Of a stretch of DNA of 54,549 nucleotides, positions 44,194-53,285 are shown in pieces. Every line of letters begins with the position of its first letter. Position 1 is the first letter of the stretch. The position numbers and the translations under genes are program-made. The stretch comes from Metalysinibacillus jejuensis (lineage in GTDB: Bacteria; Bacillota; Bacilli; Bacillales_A; Planococcaceae). The stretch is from assembly GCF_003057615.1 (NCBI RefSeq), contig NZ_QAFW01000014.1, positions 1 through 54,549 on the forward strand, in the 5' to 3' direction. The notes beneath the pieces were generated by a model. The model was not told the origin of the DNA. It did not search any database and was given only the letters and a program-made list of their open reading frames with translations.

Positions 44194-45621
44194 TTATTTC
44201 GTCGTATTTTTCATTAGCTCTGCACCCGCGATGCCTGGGTGTGTCATTTCGTATGGATCGAGGATAACGTCAAGCTCTTCTTTTGTTAAAATGCCGCGTG
44301 CGATGCATAGCTCACGCACAGAAGTGCCTGTCGCAATCGCTTCTTTCGCAAGCGTTGCAGCCGCTTCGTACCCCACGTGCGGGTTAACCGCTGTAATGAT
44401 ACCAACGCTCTTTTCCACGTATTCTTTCATGCGGTCTTCGTTCGCAGTAATGCCTTTTAAGCAGTTTTCTGTAAACGTTGTGAAGACGTTGCGCATAATC
44501 GTTAACGATTGCAGTAAGTTAAACACCATAACCGGCTCCATTACATTTAGCTCAAACTGCCCTGCTTCTGAAGCAAGCGTAATCGTTTGGTCGTTACCCA
44601 TTACTTGGAATGCCACTTGGTTGACAACTTCTGGCATAACCGGGTTCACTTTACCTGGCATAATCGAAGAACCTGGTTGGCGTGCAGGTAAGCTAATTTC
44701 GGCAAGACCTGCGCGTGGGCCTGATGCCATTAAGCGTAAGTCGTTCGCAATTTTTGACATATTCGTCATCGAAATTTTTAACGAAGCCGAAACCTCTGTG
44801 TAGGCATCGGTATTTTGCGTCGCATCAACTAAATGGCTTGCGCTGACCAGTGGCATGCCTGTAAATGCTTTTAGTTGTTCGCTTACTTTTTTAATGTAAG
44901 ACGGGAAGGCGTTTAGCCCTGTGCCGACAGCTGTCGCGCCCATATTTACTTCGTAAAGGTTCGCTTTCGTACGGCTAATGCGTAAAATATCGCGGCGAAT
45001 GACGCGCGCAAATGCTTCAAACTCTTGCCCTAAACGGATTGGCACAGCGTCTTGTAAGTGCGTGCGTCCCATTTTGATAACGCTTGCAAATTGTTCCGCT
45101 TTAGCGTGCATCGTACCTTCCATTAACTCCATCGCTACGAGTAGCTCATCAATTTGACGTAGAATTGCGATATGAATCGCCGTCGGGAAAGCATCGTTTG
45201 TCGATTGTGACATATTGACGTGCGAGTTCGGGCTAATGATCGTGTACGCGCCTTTTTCTTCTCCTAATAACTCAAGTGCGCGGTTGGCGATAACTTCGTT
45301 GGCATTCATGTTAATTGACGTGCCAGCGCCACCTTGGATAGGGTCAACGATAAATGCGTCGTCCCATACGCCTTGTTCTACTTCAGTTGCCGCTTGAATA
45401 ATAACTTCAGCGATATGCGGCTGTAGTAAACCGACGTCGCGGTTAGCGATAGCCGCTGCCTTTTTCACGACACCCATTGCACGAATTAGTGAAGTGTGAA
45501 TGTGATAGCCCGTAATTGGGAAGTTTTCTGTTGCACGTAACGTTTGAATTCCGTAATAAGCATCAATTGGTAGTTCACGCTCGCCTAAGAAATCGCGTTC
45601 GATACGAATAGTTGGTAACAT
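44194..45621 (-). CDS. aspA: Aspartate ammonia-lyase
   Basis: AspA turns aspartate into fumarate and ammonia. This 475-residue protein has the fumarase/aspartase signature GSSIMPGKVNPVMPE with the catalytic Ser loop, and the other conserved blocks TNDAFPTA and GRTHLQDAVP. The start ERDFLGERELPIDAYYGIQT is typical of aspartase rather than fumarase. It is full length, with AGGAGATAA before the ATG, and forms a single-gene unit here. Confidence 0.95.
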   Translation of the reverse strand: MLPTIRIERDFLGERELPIDAYYGIQTLRATENFPITGYHIHTSLIRAMGVVKKAAAIANRDVGLLQPHIAEVIIQAATEVEQGVWDDAFIVDPIQGGAGTSINMNANEVIANRALELLGEEKGAYTIISPNSHVNMSQSTNDAFPTAIHIAILRQIDELLVAMELMEGTMHAKAEQFASVIKMGRTHLQDAVPIRLGQEFEAFARVIRRDILRISRTKANLYEVNMGATAVGTGLNAFPSYIKKVSEQLKAFTGMPLVSASHLVDATQNTDAYTEVSASLKISMTNMSKIANDLRLMASGPRAGLAEISLPARQPGSSIMPGKVNPVMPEVVNQVAFQVMGNDQTITLASEAGQFELNVMEPVMVFNLLQSLTIMRNVFTTFTENCLKGITANEDRMKEYVEKSVGIITAVNPHVGYEAAATLAKEAIATGTSVRELCIARGILTKEELDVILDPYEMTHPGIAGAELMKNTTK

Positions 45622-45768
45622 TTATATTATCTCCTCTGAATAAGTGATTGCACTTCATTATAACAAAAGAAATGCGGCTGTAAACCTACTTTTACTGGGT
45701 CTTTTGATACAATTCAATTCCGCTGTCTCACTGACAAAAAACGCTGTACATCTGAGCGAGAATTTGCG

Positions 45769-46002
45769 TTACACCTCGGGCATTTCGCGTACAAAATCAA
45801 GCACTTCCATATAGATAACTAGCTCTTGGTAAATGGCACCATCTTCAACATAATGATCGAGCGTATGGTAATCATAAACGAAACGGCCGCGCGGAAACGT
45901 GATGCTTTCGCCTTTAGCGGCCGCAAGCAAGCCTGCGACGTCGGTGCATTGCATCGTCAGCAGCTCCTCACCTGACTGATTATGAACAAATGCCACATTC
46001 AT
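45769..46002 (-). CDS. Small unknown protein
   Basis: This 77-residue protein (start VAFVHNQSGEELLTMQCTD) has no membrane segment and several aromatic residues (FVYDYHTLDHYV). An AAAGGAGAG site lies before the ATG at 46002, so this start is preferred to a longer frame. It is not recognised. Confidence 0.6.
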   Translation of the reverse strand: MNVAFVHNQSGEELLTMQCTDVAGLLAAAKGESITFPRGRFVYDYHTLDHYVEDGAIYQELVIYMEVLDFVREMPEV

Positions 46003-46086
46003 TTGTAATTCTCTCCTTTTTTGCGTGCATATTAGTTTGTGGGTCGCGCCCTTTCCCTTATAGTAAAGGTAAGGAAGTGATAGTAA

Positions 46087-46380
46087 GTGAAAACGCACAG
46101 CATACTTTTAGGCAGCTTAGGACTAGCGGTAATACTCGGCCTTTTTGGGCAACATATCGCGCAGTCCTTGTCCTTTTTATCAATGTATCACATACGCCTC
46201 GTTTTAACAGCTCTGACCCTACTGAGCATTGCACTTTTTATTTTTGCGCCGTATTACGCGATTAAAGCGCGCGCGCAACTGAAAAGCGTAGGCGTCACCT
46301 TGTACATTGTACTCGCCATCTTTTTATGTATTGGCACCTCGTTTTGGTCGATTTTTGTGCTATCAATCTGGTGGGCCTAA
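46087..46380 (+). CDS. Small three-helix membrane protein
   Basis: This 97-residue protein has three hydrophobic helices (about 6-30, 35-58, 68-95). It starts at GTG with AAGGAAGTGA upstream. It is not recognised. It is transcribed away from the 77-residue gene and has its own terminator. Confidence 0.65.
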   Translation: MKTHSILLGSLGLAVILGLFGQHIAQSLSFLSMYHIRLVLTALTLLSIALFIFAPYYAIKARAQLKSVGVTLYIVLAIFLCIGTSFWSIFVLSIWWA

Positions 46381-46414
46381 CCTAAAGGTGCTACGTGCGC
46401 CTTTAGGTTTTTTG
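46379..46414. terminator. Terminator between convergent genes
   Basis: CCTAAAGGTGC and GCGCCTTTAGG pair around TACGT, followed by TTTTTT on the plus strand. It overlaps the stop region of the phosphotransferase. Confidence 0.8.
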
Positions 46415-47365
46415 TAAATACGTCGCCACGAGCGCATCGCTATCATACGTATACTGTGCACCGAGCTGTTCGGTCGTCGCATTGGTGCGGCTACCAATCC
46501 ACGCAATGAGCTGCAAACGTCGCAGTAAAATAAACGTCGAAAGCATAGCTTCATCCTCTGTTGATAACGCGCGAAAACGCCGATACCCTTTCAGCCACCC
46601 CGCTTGTAAATCCGCCACATACGGCTGGTGTTCGATAAAACTAATCGCTGCCGCAAAATCATACAGTAACCAACTAAAGCCGCAATCATCAAAATCAATA
46701 ATTTTGAGTTCGCCCGCTTCCATCAGTAAATTAGCTTGACGTAAATCCGCATGAATTAAGCCGTAACGCGTTTTACTTTTACCGTACTGTGCAAGGCGCG
46801 CGCGCATTAGGGCCACCGCTCGTTCGTAGTAGGCGATGCGCTGTGGCGTCATACCTCTCCCGTCCTGCCAGCGTCCCCATTTGGCTTGTTCGCCTAAAAT
46901 GGTCGCTTCATTCCAGTGCGGGCGGTTGTAACTCGCGTAACGCGCATGATGAGCGACGCTATGGGCGTGAAACTGTGCGGTAATTTCGCCGAGCTGCTCA
47001 AATACCGCCACACTTGCTTTTGCAGGCGCTTGCCCCGCTACAAACGTAAATAACGTGCTATGGTAGGTGATGCCGTTTAGCGTATGCTTGCCGATATAGC
47101 CGCCGTCCGCTTTAGGAATAGGTCGTGATACCGCAAACGGTAACGCGCGGTGTAAATCATGCAACCAGTGAATTTCGGCTTCGATTTGCGCAGCGCTATG
47201 GTACGTCGGGCGATTAATGCGTAGCACATACGGCGGTGTCGTGTCGACGATAAACGTGGCATTTTCGGAATATTCGAGTAAACGAATAGGCGCCTGCAAC
47301 CGGTAGTCGCTAAGCGCCTGGCGTGCCGCTTCGTAAAAGGGCGCCATAATTGGGTCATCTCTCAT
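46403..47365 (-). CDS. APH-family phosphotransferase
   Basis: This 320-residue protein has the kinase-like catalytic loop HADLRQANLL and the metal motif IIDFDDCGFSW of the aminoglycoside/homoserine/choline kinase family. The N-terminal lobe (FIVDTTPPYVLRINRP) binds ATP. Similar proteins in Bacillales are annotated as homoserine kinase-like or unknown; an antibiotic substrate is unlikely in this housekeeping setting. GGAGCAA precedes the ATG. Confidence 0.85.
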   Translation of the reverse strand: MRDDPIMAPFYEAARQALSDYRLQAPIRLLEYSENATFIVDTTPPYVLRINRPTYHSAAQIEAEIHWLHDLHRALPFAVSRPIPKADGGYIGKHTLNGITYHSTLFTFVAGQAPAKASVAVFEQLGEITAQFHAHSVAHHARYASYNRPHWNEATILGEQAKWGRWQDGRGMTPQRIAYYERAVALMRARLAQYGKSKTRYGLIHADLRQANLLMEAGELKIIDFDDCGFSWLLYDFAAAISFIEHQPYVADLQAGWLKGYRRFRALSTEDEAMLSTFILLRRLQLIAWIGSRTNATTEQLGAQYTYDSDALVATYLQKT

Positions 47366-47418
47366 TAACGATTGCTCCTTTTTGTCTCTTTTCCTATTAT
47401 AGCGCGCGCACTACGAAA

Positions 47419-47453
47419 AATAAACGTTTACTTCTCTATAAGTAAACGTTTAT
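47419..47453 (-). terminator. Terminator after lepB
   Basis: AATAAACGTTTACTT and AAGTAAACGTTTATT pair almost perfectly around a short loop, just after the signal peptidase gene, with a T run on the minus strand. Confidence 0.8.
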
Positions 47454-48031
47454 TGCGCCCATTGTAAATGTGATAATGGGTAGATCGTTGCGAGTGATTT
47501 GCCGACGACAATATCGCTATCAATAAAGCCAAAGTGCCGGCTATCTTTACTTTTTATACGATTATCCCCAAGCACAAAATATTTGTTTTCTGGCACCGTA
47601 ACAGGCGCAAAGTCTTCGGTCGTACGCAAATATAACTGTTTATCTGCACGTTTGACATACGGTTCATCGTACGCCTGGCCATTAATATATAGCACGTCAT
47701 CGCGCATTTCGATTACGTCGCCTGGCAAGCCGATAAGGCGTTTAATATACCATTCATCCGCGGTGTAAGGCGATTTAAACACCACGTGCTGAAAACGGCC
47801 ATAGCCTGTCGAAATACGGTCGACTAAAATGACATCGCGGTCCGTATACGTAGGCTCCATCGACATCCCTTTGACATTAATAGGCGTCAGCACAAATTGC
47901 TTCACGAGTAGTACAATGAGCGCTGTTATAACAACCGTGGCGATTAAGCTAAAGAACGGATTTTTTTCAGGTAGCGGTTGATCCACGAGCGCATAGCCTC
48001 CATCTTTTTTACTGTATTCGTATTGTAGCAT
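47450..48031 (-). CDS. lepB: Signal peptidase I
   Basis: The enzyme removes signal peptides on the outer face of the membrane. This 193-residue protein has one N-terminal helix (about 25-47), the catalytic Ser57 in GMSMEP, Lys97 in YIKRLIGLPGD and the later GDNRIKSKDSRHFG box. The ATG at 48031 is preferred because the GTG 42 bases upstream lies within the previous gene; AAGG lies six bases before this ATG. The single membrane helix and size fit SipS-like enzymes. Confidence 0.94.
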   Translation of the reverse strand: MLQYEYSKKDGGYALVDQPLPEKNPFFSLIATVVITALIVLLVKQFVLTPINVKGMSMEPTYTDRDVILVDRISTGYGRFQHVVFKSPYTADEWYIKRLIGLPGDVIEMRDDVLYINGQAYDEPYVKRADKQLYLRTTEDFAPVTVPENKYFVLGDNRIKSKDSRHFGFIDSDIVVGKSLATIYPLSHLQWAQ

Positions 48032-48047
48032 CCTAGACCTTGTCGTT

Positions 48048-48347
48048 TCAACCAATTGACTTGAAGCGCTCACCGGTATTAACGTAAATTACGACAAACA
48101 GTGTGCCCCCTAATATAACCCCAATGCTGACGTAGGTAACCCATGCAATATGTAGCGCAAGGAGCGCACAACAAAGCGCCACCACGAGCATAAATTTGCC
48201 CATAAATTGCGTCAGCTTTTTTTCGTCGTACTGCGCTCGTTCGGCCTCGCTCATCGTATTATAGCCTGCGATTAAAAAAGCACCTTTACCGCGCAGTAAT
48301 ACGACGGCGAACGCTACAAATACTAAGGCTACTAGTAGTTCTATCAT
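48048..48347 (-). CDS. DUF3784 membrane protein
   Basis: This 99-residue protein has three helices and the motif GKGAFLIAGYNTMSEAERAQYDEKK that defines DUF3784. Function is unknown. AGGGGTG precedes the ATG at 48347. It ends 17 bases before lepB, so the two are probably one operon. Confidence 0.85.
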   Translation of the reverse strand: MIELLVALVFVAFAVVLLRGKGAFLIAGYNTMSEAERAQYDEKKLTQFMGKFMLVVALCCALLALHIAWVTYVSIGVILGGTLFVVIYVNTGERFKSIG

Positions 48348-48413
48348 TTTAATCACCCCTATTAATAGTAACATGAAACAAATTGCGTTAAACTATAGCC
48401 CGAGGTGATTTTT

Positions 48414-49055
48414 ATGAAAAACTATATTTTTGATTTTGACGGCACGTTAGGCGATTCTAAAAAATGCAGCGTGCTCGCTACCCAAGCCGCATACCAAGCG
48501 CTCGATTTAGTCGTACCAAGCGACGATCAAATTGCGCACTATATGGGCATCCCCATCGAGATTTCCTTTATGGAAATGGCCAGTGAGCCGCTCGATGCTA
48601 CTACATTTGAGACGCTACTAACGACGTTTCGTAGCTATTATAAACAGTTTGAACAAGGTTCACTGACGTTATTCCCTGAGGTCGTCAACGTTCTACAAAC
48701 GCTTTATACTAGCGGCAAGCCATTGTTTGTCGTTTCTAGTAAAAGCACGCACGTTTTACTGCGCAACTTACAAGCGCTAAATATCGCACACTTTTTTACC
48801 GCGATTACAGGCGCTGACGATGTGAGCCACTACAAGCCACATCCTGAAGGCATTTTACAATTAGTCGAGCGCTTTAACTTAACAAAAGCCGAAACGATAA
48901 TGATTGGCGATGCGACATTTGATATTCAAATGGCTCACGCAGCTGGCGTTGCCTCATGTGGTGTTAGCTGGGGTAGTCACGGCGCAGAAAAGCTCGCTGC
49001 CGAAAAACCGACACACCTCATCGCTTCGATGAAAGAATTATTAACGATTGCCTAA
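48414..49055 (+). CDS. HAD-family hydrolase (phosphoglycolate phosphatase-like)
   Basis: This 213-residue protein has the HAD motifs: IFDFDGTLGD (nucleophile Asp7 and Asp9), VVSSKSTH (motif II), KPHPEG (motif III Lys) and IGDATFDIQMAHAAG (motif IV). It belongs to the Gph/PpaX-type subfamily with a helical cap. The substrate is a small phosphate ester, not defined. The ATG at 48414 lies six bases after GAGGTGA. Confidence 0.9.
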   Translation: MKNYIFDFDGTLGDSKKCSVLATQAAYQALDLVVPSDDQIAHYMGIPIEISFMEMASEPLDATTFETLLTTFRSYYKQFEQGSLTLFPEVVNVLQTLYTSGKPLFVVSSKSTHVLLRNLQALNIAHFFTAITGADDVSHYKPHPEGILQLVERFNLTKAETIMIGDATFDIQMAHAAGVASCGVSWGSHGAEKLAAEKPTHLIASMKELLTIA

Positions 49056-49058
49056 ACG

Positions 49059-49098
49059 AAAAAAGTATCAGTCCGCGCGAAGCAGGCTGATACTTTTG
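49059..49098. terminator. Terminator between convergent genes
   Basis: AAAAGTATCAG and CTGATACTTTT pair over 11 bases, serving both the HAD gene and the glutathione peroxidase gene. Confidence 0.85.
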
Positions 49099-49101
49099 CG
49101 T

Positions 49102-49572
49102 TTATAATGCTTTTTTAATATCTTCTTCAAAGCTCATCGGCTTATCCTTCGAGCCGTAGCGCGCAATAATTTCGCCGTCACGTCCGACTAAAAACTTCGT
49201 AAAGTTCCATTTAATACTGCTGCCTAAAAAGCCTTTCGTATGTTCCGTTAAATACTGAAACAGCGGGTGTGCGTCGCTGCCATTGACCTTCACGAGCTCA
49301 TGCATCGGAAACGTCACGCCGTAATCTAAACGGCATGCGGCTGCCGCTTCACTGCCTGTCGCAAGCTCTTGTTTAAACTGATCAGACGGAAAACCTAGCA
49401 CTACAAACCCTTGATCTTGATACGTTTCATACAGCGCTTCTAGCTCTTTAAACTGCGGGGTAAACCCACATTTTGTTGCTGTATTAACAATAAGCAGCAC
49501 CTTGCCTTTATAGTCTGCCATTGTATGTGCTGTACCATCTTCACGTGTTACAGTAATATCATAAATACTCAT
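49102..49572 (-). CDS. Glutathione/thiol peroxidase
   Basis: This 156-residue thiol peroxidase has the active-site Cys35 in NTATKCGFTPQ, the Gln/Trp partners in FPSDQF and SIKWNFTKFLV, and normal length. It reduces peroxides; in Bacillales thioredoxin or bacillithiol is the likely reductant rather than glutathione. GGAGGAGGTG precedes the ATG. Confidence 0.93.
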   Translation of the reverse strand: MSIYDITVTREDGTAHTMADYKGKVLLIVNTATKCGFTPQFKELEALYETYQDQGFVVLGFPSDQFKQELATGSEAAAACRLDYGVTFPMHELVKVNGSDAHPLFQYLTEHTKGFLGSSIKWNFTKFLVGRDGEIIARYGSKDKPMSFEEDIKKAL

Positions 49573-49600
49573 TTTATCACCTCCTCCTTATCATTACCCG

Positions 49601-49960
49601 CTAACGCTGCTCCGAAAACACCGTGCGGTACCAACCGAGCGTCATTGCCATACAAAGTAAACTCGTCATTAAGACAAAAGCATTGCCACTCACATTCATC
49701 GACATACTAACTGAAACGAGCGCAAAAGCAGATAACATATGTATACCAAATAATACGACGAGCGTATATTTCGCCAACACTTGCCCGCGCTGATAACCGT
49801 ATAATAATAAACCATTAATCGCCACTGTACTTAAAATGGTATAGGACACATTATCACGCGCTACACCGATCACTTCACTAAGGGATGAAGTTTGCGCCGC
49901 AAGTAGCACAGCACAAAAACTTACTACGGCGAGAAGCCCGTCACGCACGCCTTCTTCCAC
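49601..49960 (-). CDS. Four-helix membrane protein, unknown
   Basis: This 119-residue protein has four hydrophobic helices and no recognised motif. The GTG at 49960 follows GGGAGGAGGTG by six bases, which decides the start against a longer frame. It lies 28 bases before the peroxidase gene, on the same strand. Confidence 0.65.
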   Translation of the reverse strand: MEEGVRDGLLAVVSFCAVLLAAQTSSLSEVIGVARDNVSYTILSTVAINGLLLYGYQRGQVLAKYTLVVLFGIHMLSAFALVSVSMSMNVSGNAFVLMTSLLCMAMTLGWYRTVFSEQR

Positions 49961-50002
49961 TTTGCGCACCTCCTCCCTGATGTTTGTTTTTATACTACCA
50001 CA

Positions 50003-50033
50003 CAACAAGCGTAGGCGGGTTGCCTACGCTTGT
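50003..50033. terminator. Hairpin between the restriction locus and membrane-protein gene
   Basis: AACAAGCGTAGGC and GCCTACGCTTGTT pair over 13 bases around GGGTT. The T run is poor, so it may act as a boundary hairpin rather than a strong terminator. Confidence 0.55.
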
Positions 50034-50041
50034 TCATCACC

Positions 50042-50188
50042 TTATAAAAGAACATTTTCTCCGTAGACAAGGTGATTTCCATAAATTTGATAGATGCCAT
50101 AATCCGTTTCATAGTTGTTTAGTGCCCTTAAATCTTCGATAGGAAAAGGACTTTCCCACTTTAATTGAATAACTTCCACTCTAATCAT
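50042..50188 (-). pseudogene. Truncated GIY-YIG nuclease fragment
   Basis: A 48-codon frame contains DYGIYQIYGNHLVYGENVLL and stops where the family continues with YIG. The GIY half and the spacing match the start of a GIY-YIG nuclease domain; such genes are often placed after hsdR. Catalytic Arg and Glu are missing, so no activity is expected. The break coincides with the border between AT-rich restriction DNA and the chromosomal hairpin. Confidence 0.6.
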
Positions 50189-50241
50189 CCCGCTTTTTAT
50201 GAAACATGGACCACTTTAACTCTAAATTAACAATTTGATAT

Positions 50242-53200
50242 TTAAGCATAATTATCAGGTGTTTGTGACCTTAACCACTTGTATAAATCTTTTGCAATAA
50301 ATGAATAAATCGTATTGTAGTATGATTGGTCAGCATCAAATAATTTTCCATATGCAGATTGATTTTCGGTATATTGTTCAATAATAAAGTCTTGAAACTG
50401 TTCTTTAAACAAATTATTTTCAAACATTTCTACACTATTATTCCTTGCCATATTTACTAATTTTGCATCTGCACTTTTTCTAAGGGTACGGTGCATTGTT
50501 TCTACTAAGACTCGGTCACCCTCCGTAAAATCTTCTGGAAAACGTTCGTTGATTCTTTGGATAATTTCCTCCAATGTATCGTGTTCATCTGTCGGTTTAA
50601 CAGTCGCATCTACAGTACCTGGATGTTCTAACATACCGCTTCCATCATCTTCTGCTATAAGCGATATTTCTCCCTGAAAGTCTTCTTGTAATTTGTAATA
50701 TTCTAATTTTACTTTATCATCAATACTTATCTTTTCACGCTTTTCCTTGGGGATAAACTTAAGTAAGAAACCTGTAAAGATACTTTCCTCTAGTAAATCT
50801 TTATCAAAAGTTCGGTCAATTTGTGCAATGTAGTTATACCACTTATTAAAATTACGTAATGTCACCCTAAAATCATATTGCACATCTTCTTCTAGTTCCT
50901 CATAACGACCCAGTATTGGTTTGAATAAGCTGGATAATCTGCCAAGTAATCGTTCGTCTTGTTTATTACCTGCTTGTTCATTGATTTTCATTACTTGTTT
51001 AATGTCGTCATCATTATAAACATAAAACTTTCTTAATTTACTTTGTGTATCATAAATAAGGTTAATATTAATCTCTTCTTTTAATGTTGTCGCTTCATAG
51101 AAAGGCTGGAAAGCTTCAAATATTTCTTCTTCTGTATTGACAAAGTCTAAAACAAATGTATCTTTTTTACCTGGCATGGTTCGATTTAAGCGTGATAAAG
51201 TTTGTACTGCTTTCACACCACGTAATTTCTTATCGACAAACATCGTGTGAAGTAATGGTTCATCAAAGCCTGTTTGATATTTCTCTGCAACGATCAGTAA
51301 ATTAAAATCATCGCTATGGAAAGTTTCTTTCAATTGATTTTCTTGAATTCGTTCTCCAGACTTTGTGATATTTAGTTTAGGTTCCGTATATTCTTCGCCA
51401 TCATCATTAACTGTCCCTGAAAAAGCAACGAGGACATCTAAATCTTCATAACTCTTTTCTTCAATATATTGCTTAAATTCCTTCATATAGCGGACAGCAT
51501 GTAATCTGGATGATGTGACTATCATTGCTTTTGCTCGTCCGTTTATCGCCTTTTTCGTTACTTCTCTAAACTGTTCAATGATAATTTCTGTTTTCTGCCT
51601 TAATACCCACGGATGGAAGGACTGATATCTAGCAATCGCTCGCACAGCTTCCGTTTTTGGTAATTCAGGATTTTCTTCTATTTCCTTTGCTATACGATAT
51701 GAAGCCTTATAGGTCATATAGTTGTTTAAGACATCTAAAATAAACCCTTCTTCTATCGCTTGACGCATGGAGTAAATATGAAATGGTCGATAGCTGCCAT
51801 CTTTTTGTTTTGTACCGAACATTTCAACTGTTTTTTCTTTCGGTGTAGCTGTAAAGGCAAAGAAGCTCAAATTGTTATGCTGACCTTGCGAAAGTAGTGT
51901 TTGCACTAATTTGTCTTGATCATCTAAAGATTGGTTTTCAATTGCTTCTTCGATTTCTTGGTATTCCTTTAAAGATGCTTCTTTATCTGCTAAGGCTTGC
52001 TTTAACTTTTGTGCACTTGATCCTGTTTGAGAGGAATGTGCTTCATCCACAATGATGGCAAAATTTCGTCCAGCCACACTTTCTATCTCATCGTAAATGA
52101 CAGGAAATTTTTGCAAGGTTGTAATGATAATCTTCTTTCTATCATTTATAGCATCTTTTAAATGTTGGGACGTTTTATTATCTCCGATTGTTTCAACTTG
52201 ACCAGTCGTATGTTCAAAACTGAGTAATGTATCTTGTAACTGCCTATCTAAAACAGTTCGGTCTGTCACGATAATGATAGAGCTATAGATTGGCTCATTC
52301 TCTTGATTATGTAAAGAAGCCAAATGATAAGCTAGCCAAGCGATACTATTCGATTTTCCTGACCCTGCTGAATGTTGAATTAAATAATTTTTTCCAGAGC
52401 CATATTCTTTCGTATCTGCAACTAACTTTTTCACGACATCTAGCTGATGGTAACGTGGGAAAATAAGAATGTTTTTCTTTACTTCCAGATTCATAAACCG
52501 TTCGATAATATCCATGAGTTGATTGCGCTTTAACACTTCTTCCCATAAATAGGCAGTTGGATAACCTTCAGGATTAGCTGGGTTCCCTGCACCACCCACA
52601 TTTCCTGGACCATGGGAGCCTTGATTAAATGGCAGAAAATACGTCTTGTTTCTAGCTAATTTCGTTGTCATAAAGACATCATAATGATCTACTGCAAAAT
52701 ATACGAGAAAACGAGTATTAAACTGGAAAACAAGTTCTCTAGGGTCACGATTTTGTTCAAATTGCAGTTTTGCATGTTGGACATTTTGACCTGTATATTG
52801 GTTTTTAAGCTCTAGGGCAACAAGTGGTATCCCATTTACAGCGAGTACCATGTCAATCGAGTTACGATTGTTTGCACTATAATAAAATTGACGAATGCAG
52901 TGAAAGCGATTCGCTTCATATAATTTCAAGTTATCGTAACTGATGGAAGAAACGGGACGGAAATAAATGACACGGAAATGAACACCACGGTCACGAATTC
53001 CCTTGCGCAGCACATGTAGTAAACCATGTGTGGTTACTTCTTCATTAAAACGCCTTACAAAACGGTCTTCCGCAGCTTCGTTATAAATAGAAACATACCG
53101 CTTCCAAGCACGTGGTTGGGTTTCTTGAATGAAATCAATTAAGACACTAGCATCCATTCCAATAGAAGGATTATAGTTGGTATCTGCAAACCGAACAGAC

Positions 53201-53271
53201 TGCCAACCACCTTCACTTGTTAGCACAGTTTCAATATCTTGCTCAAAGCGAATTTCCTTTTTCTCCAACAT
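50242..53271 (-). CDS. hsdR: Type I restriction enzyme, R subunit
   Basis: HsdR is the ATP-driven translocase and nuclease of a type I system. In this 1009-residue protein the nuclease box is IDMVLAVNGIPLVALELKNQ (about 140-160). Walker A is SAGSGKSNS, the helicase box is DEAHSSQ, and the later motifs are FTATPKEKT and AEKYQTGFDEP. The length is normal and nothing is broken. It starts 14 bases after hsdS. It is more AT-rich than the genes to its left, suggesting transfer. Confidence 0.96.
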   Translation of the reverse strand: MLEKKEIRFEQDIETVLTSEGGWQSVRFADTNYNPSIGMDASVLIDFIQETQPRAWKRYVSIYNEAAEDRFVRRFNEEVTTHGLLHVLRKGIRDRGVHFRVIYFRPVSSISYDNLKLYEANRFHCIRQFYYSANNRNSIDMVLAVNGIPLVALELKNQYTGQNVQHAKLQFEQNRDPRELVFQFNTRFLVYFAVDHYDVFMTTKLARNKTYFLPFNQGSHGPGNVGGAGNPANPEGYPTAYLWEEVLKRNQLMDIIERFMNLEVKKNILIFPRYHQLDVVKKLVADTKEYGSGKNYLIQHSAGSGKSNSIAWLAYHLASLHNQENEPIYSSIIIVTDRTVLDRQLQDTLLSFEHTTGQVETIGDNKTSQHLKDAINDRKKIIITTLQKFPVIYDEIESVAGRNFAIIVDEAHSSQTGSSAQKLKQALADKEASLKEYQEIEEAIENQSLDDQDKLVQTLLSQGQHNNLSFFAFTATPKEKTVEMFGTKQKDGSYRPFHIYSMRQAIEEGFILDVLNNYMTYKASYRIAKEIEENPELPKTEAVRAIARYQSFHPWVLRQKTEIIIEQFREVTKKAINGRAKAMIVTSSRLHAVRYMKEFKQYIEEKSYEDLDVLVAFSGTVNDDGEEYTEPKLNITKSGERIQENQLKETFHSDDFNLLIVAEKYQTGFDEPLLHTMFVDKKLRGVKAVQTLSRLNRTMPGKKDTFVLDFVNTEEEIFEAFQPFYEATTLKEEININLIYDTQSKLRKFYVYNDDDIKQVMKINEQAGNKQDERLLGRLSSLFKPILGRYEELEEDVQYDFRVTLRNFNKWYNYIAQIDRTFDKDLLEESIFTGFLLKFIPKEKREKISIDDKVKLEYYKLQEDFQGEISLIAEDDGSGMLEHPGTVDATVKPTDEHDTLEEIIQRINERFPEDFTEGDRVLVETMHRTLRKSADAKLVNMARNNSVEMFENNLFKEQFQDFIIEQYTENQSAYGKLFDADQSYYNTIYSFIAKDLYKWLRSQTPDNYA

Positions 53272-53285
53272 AAAGCTTACCCCCT

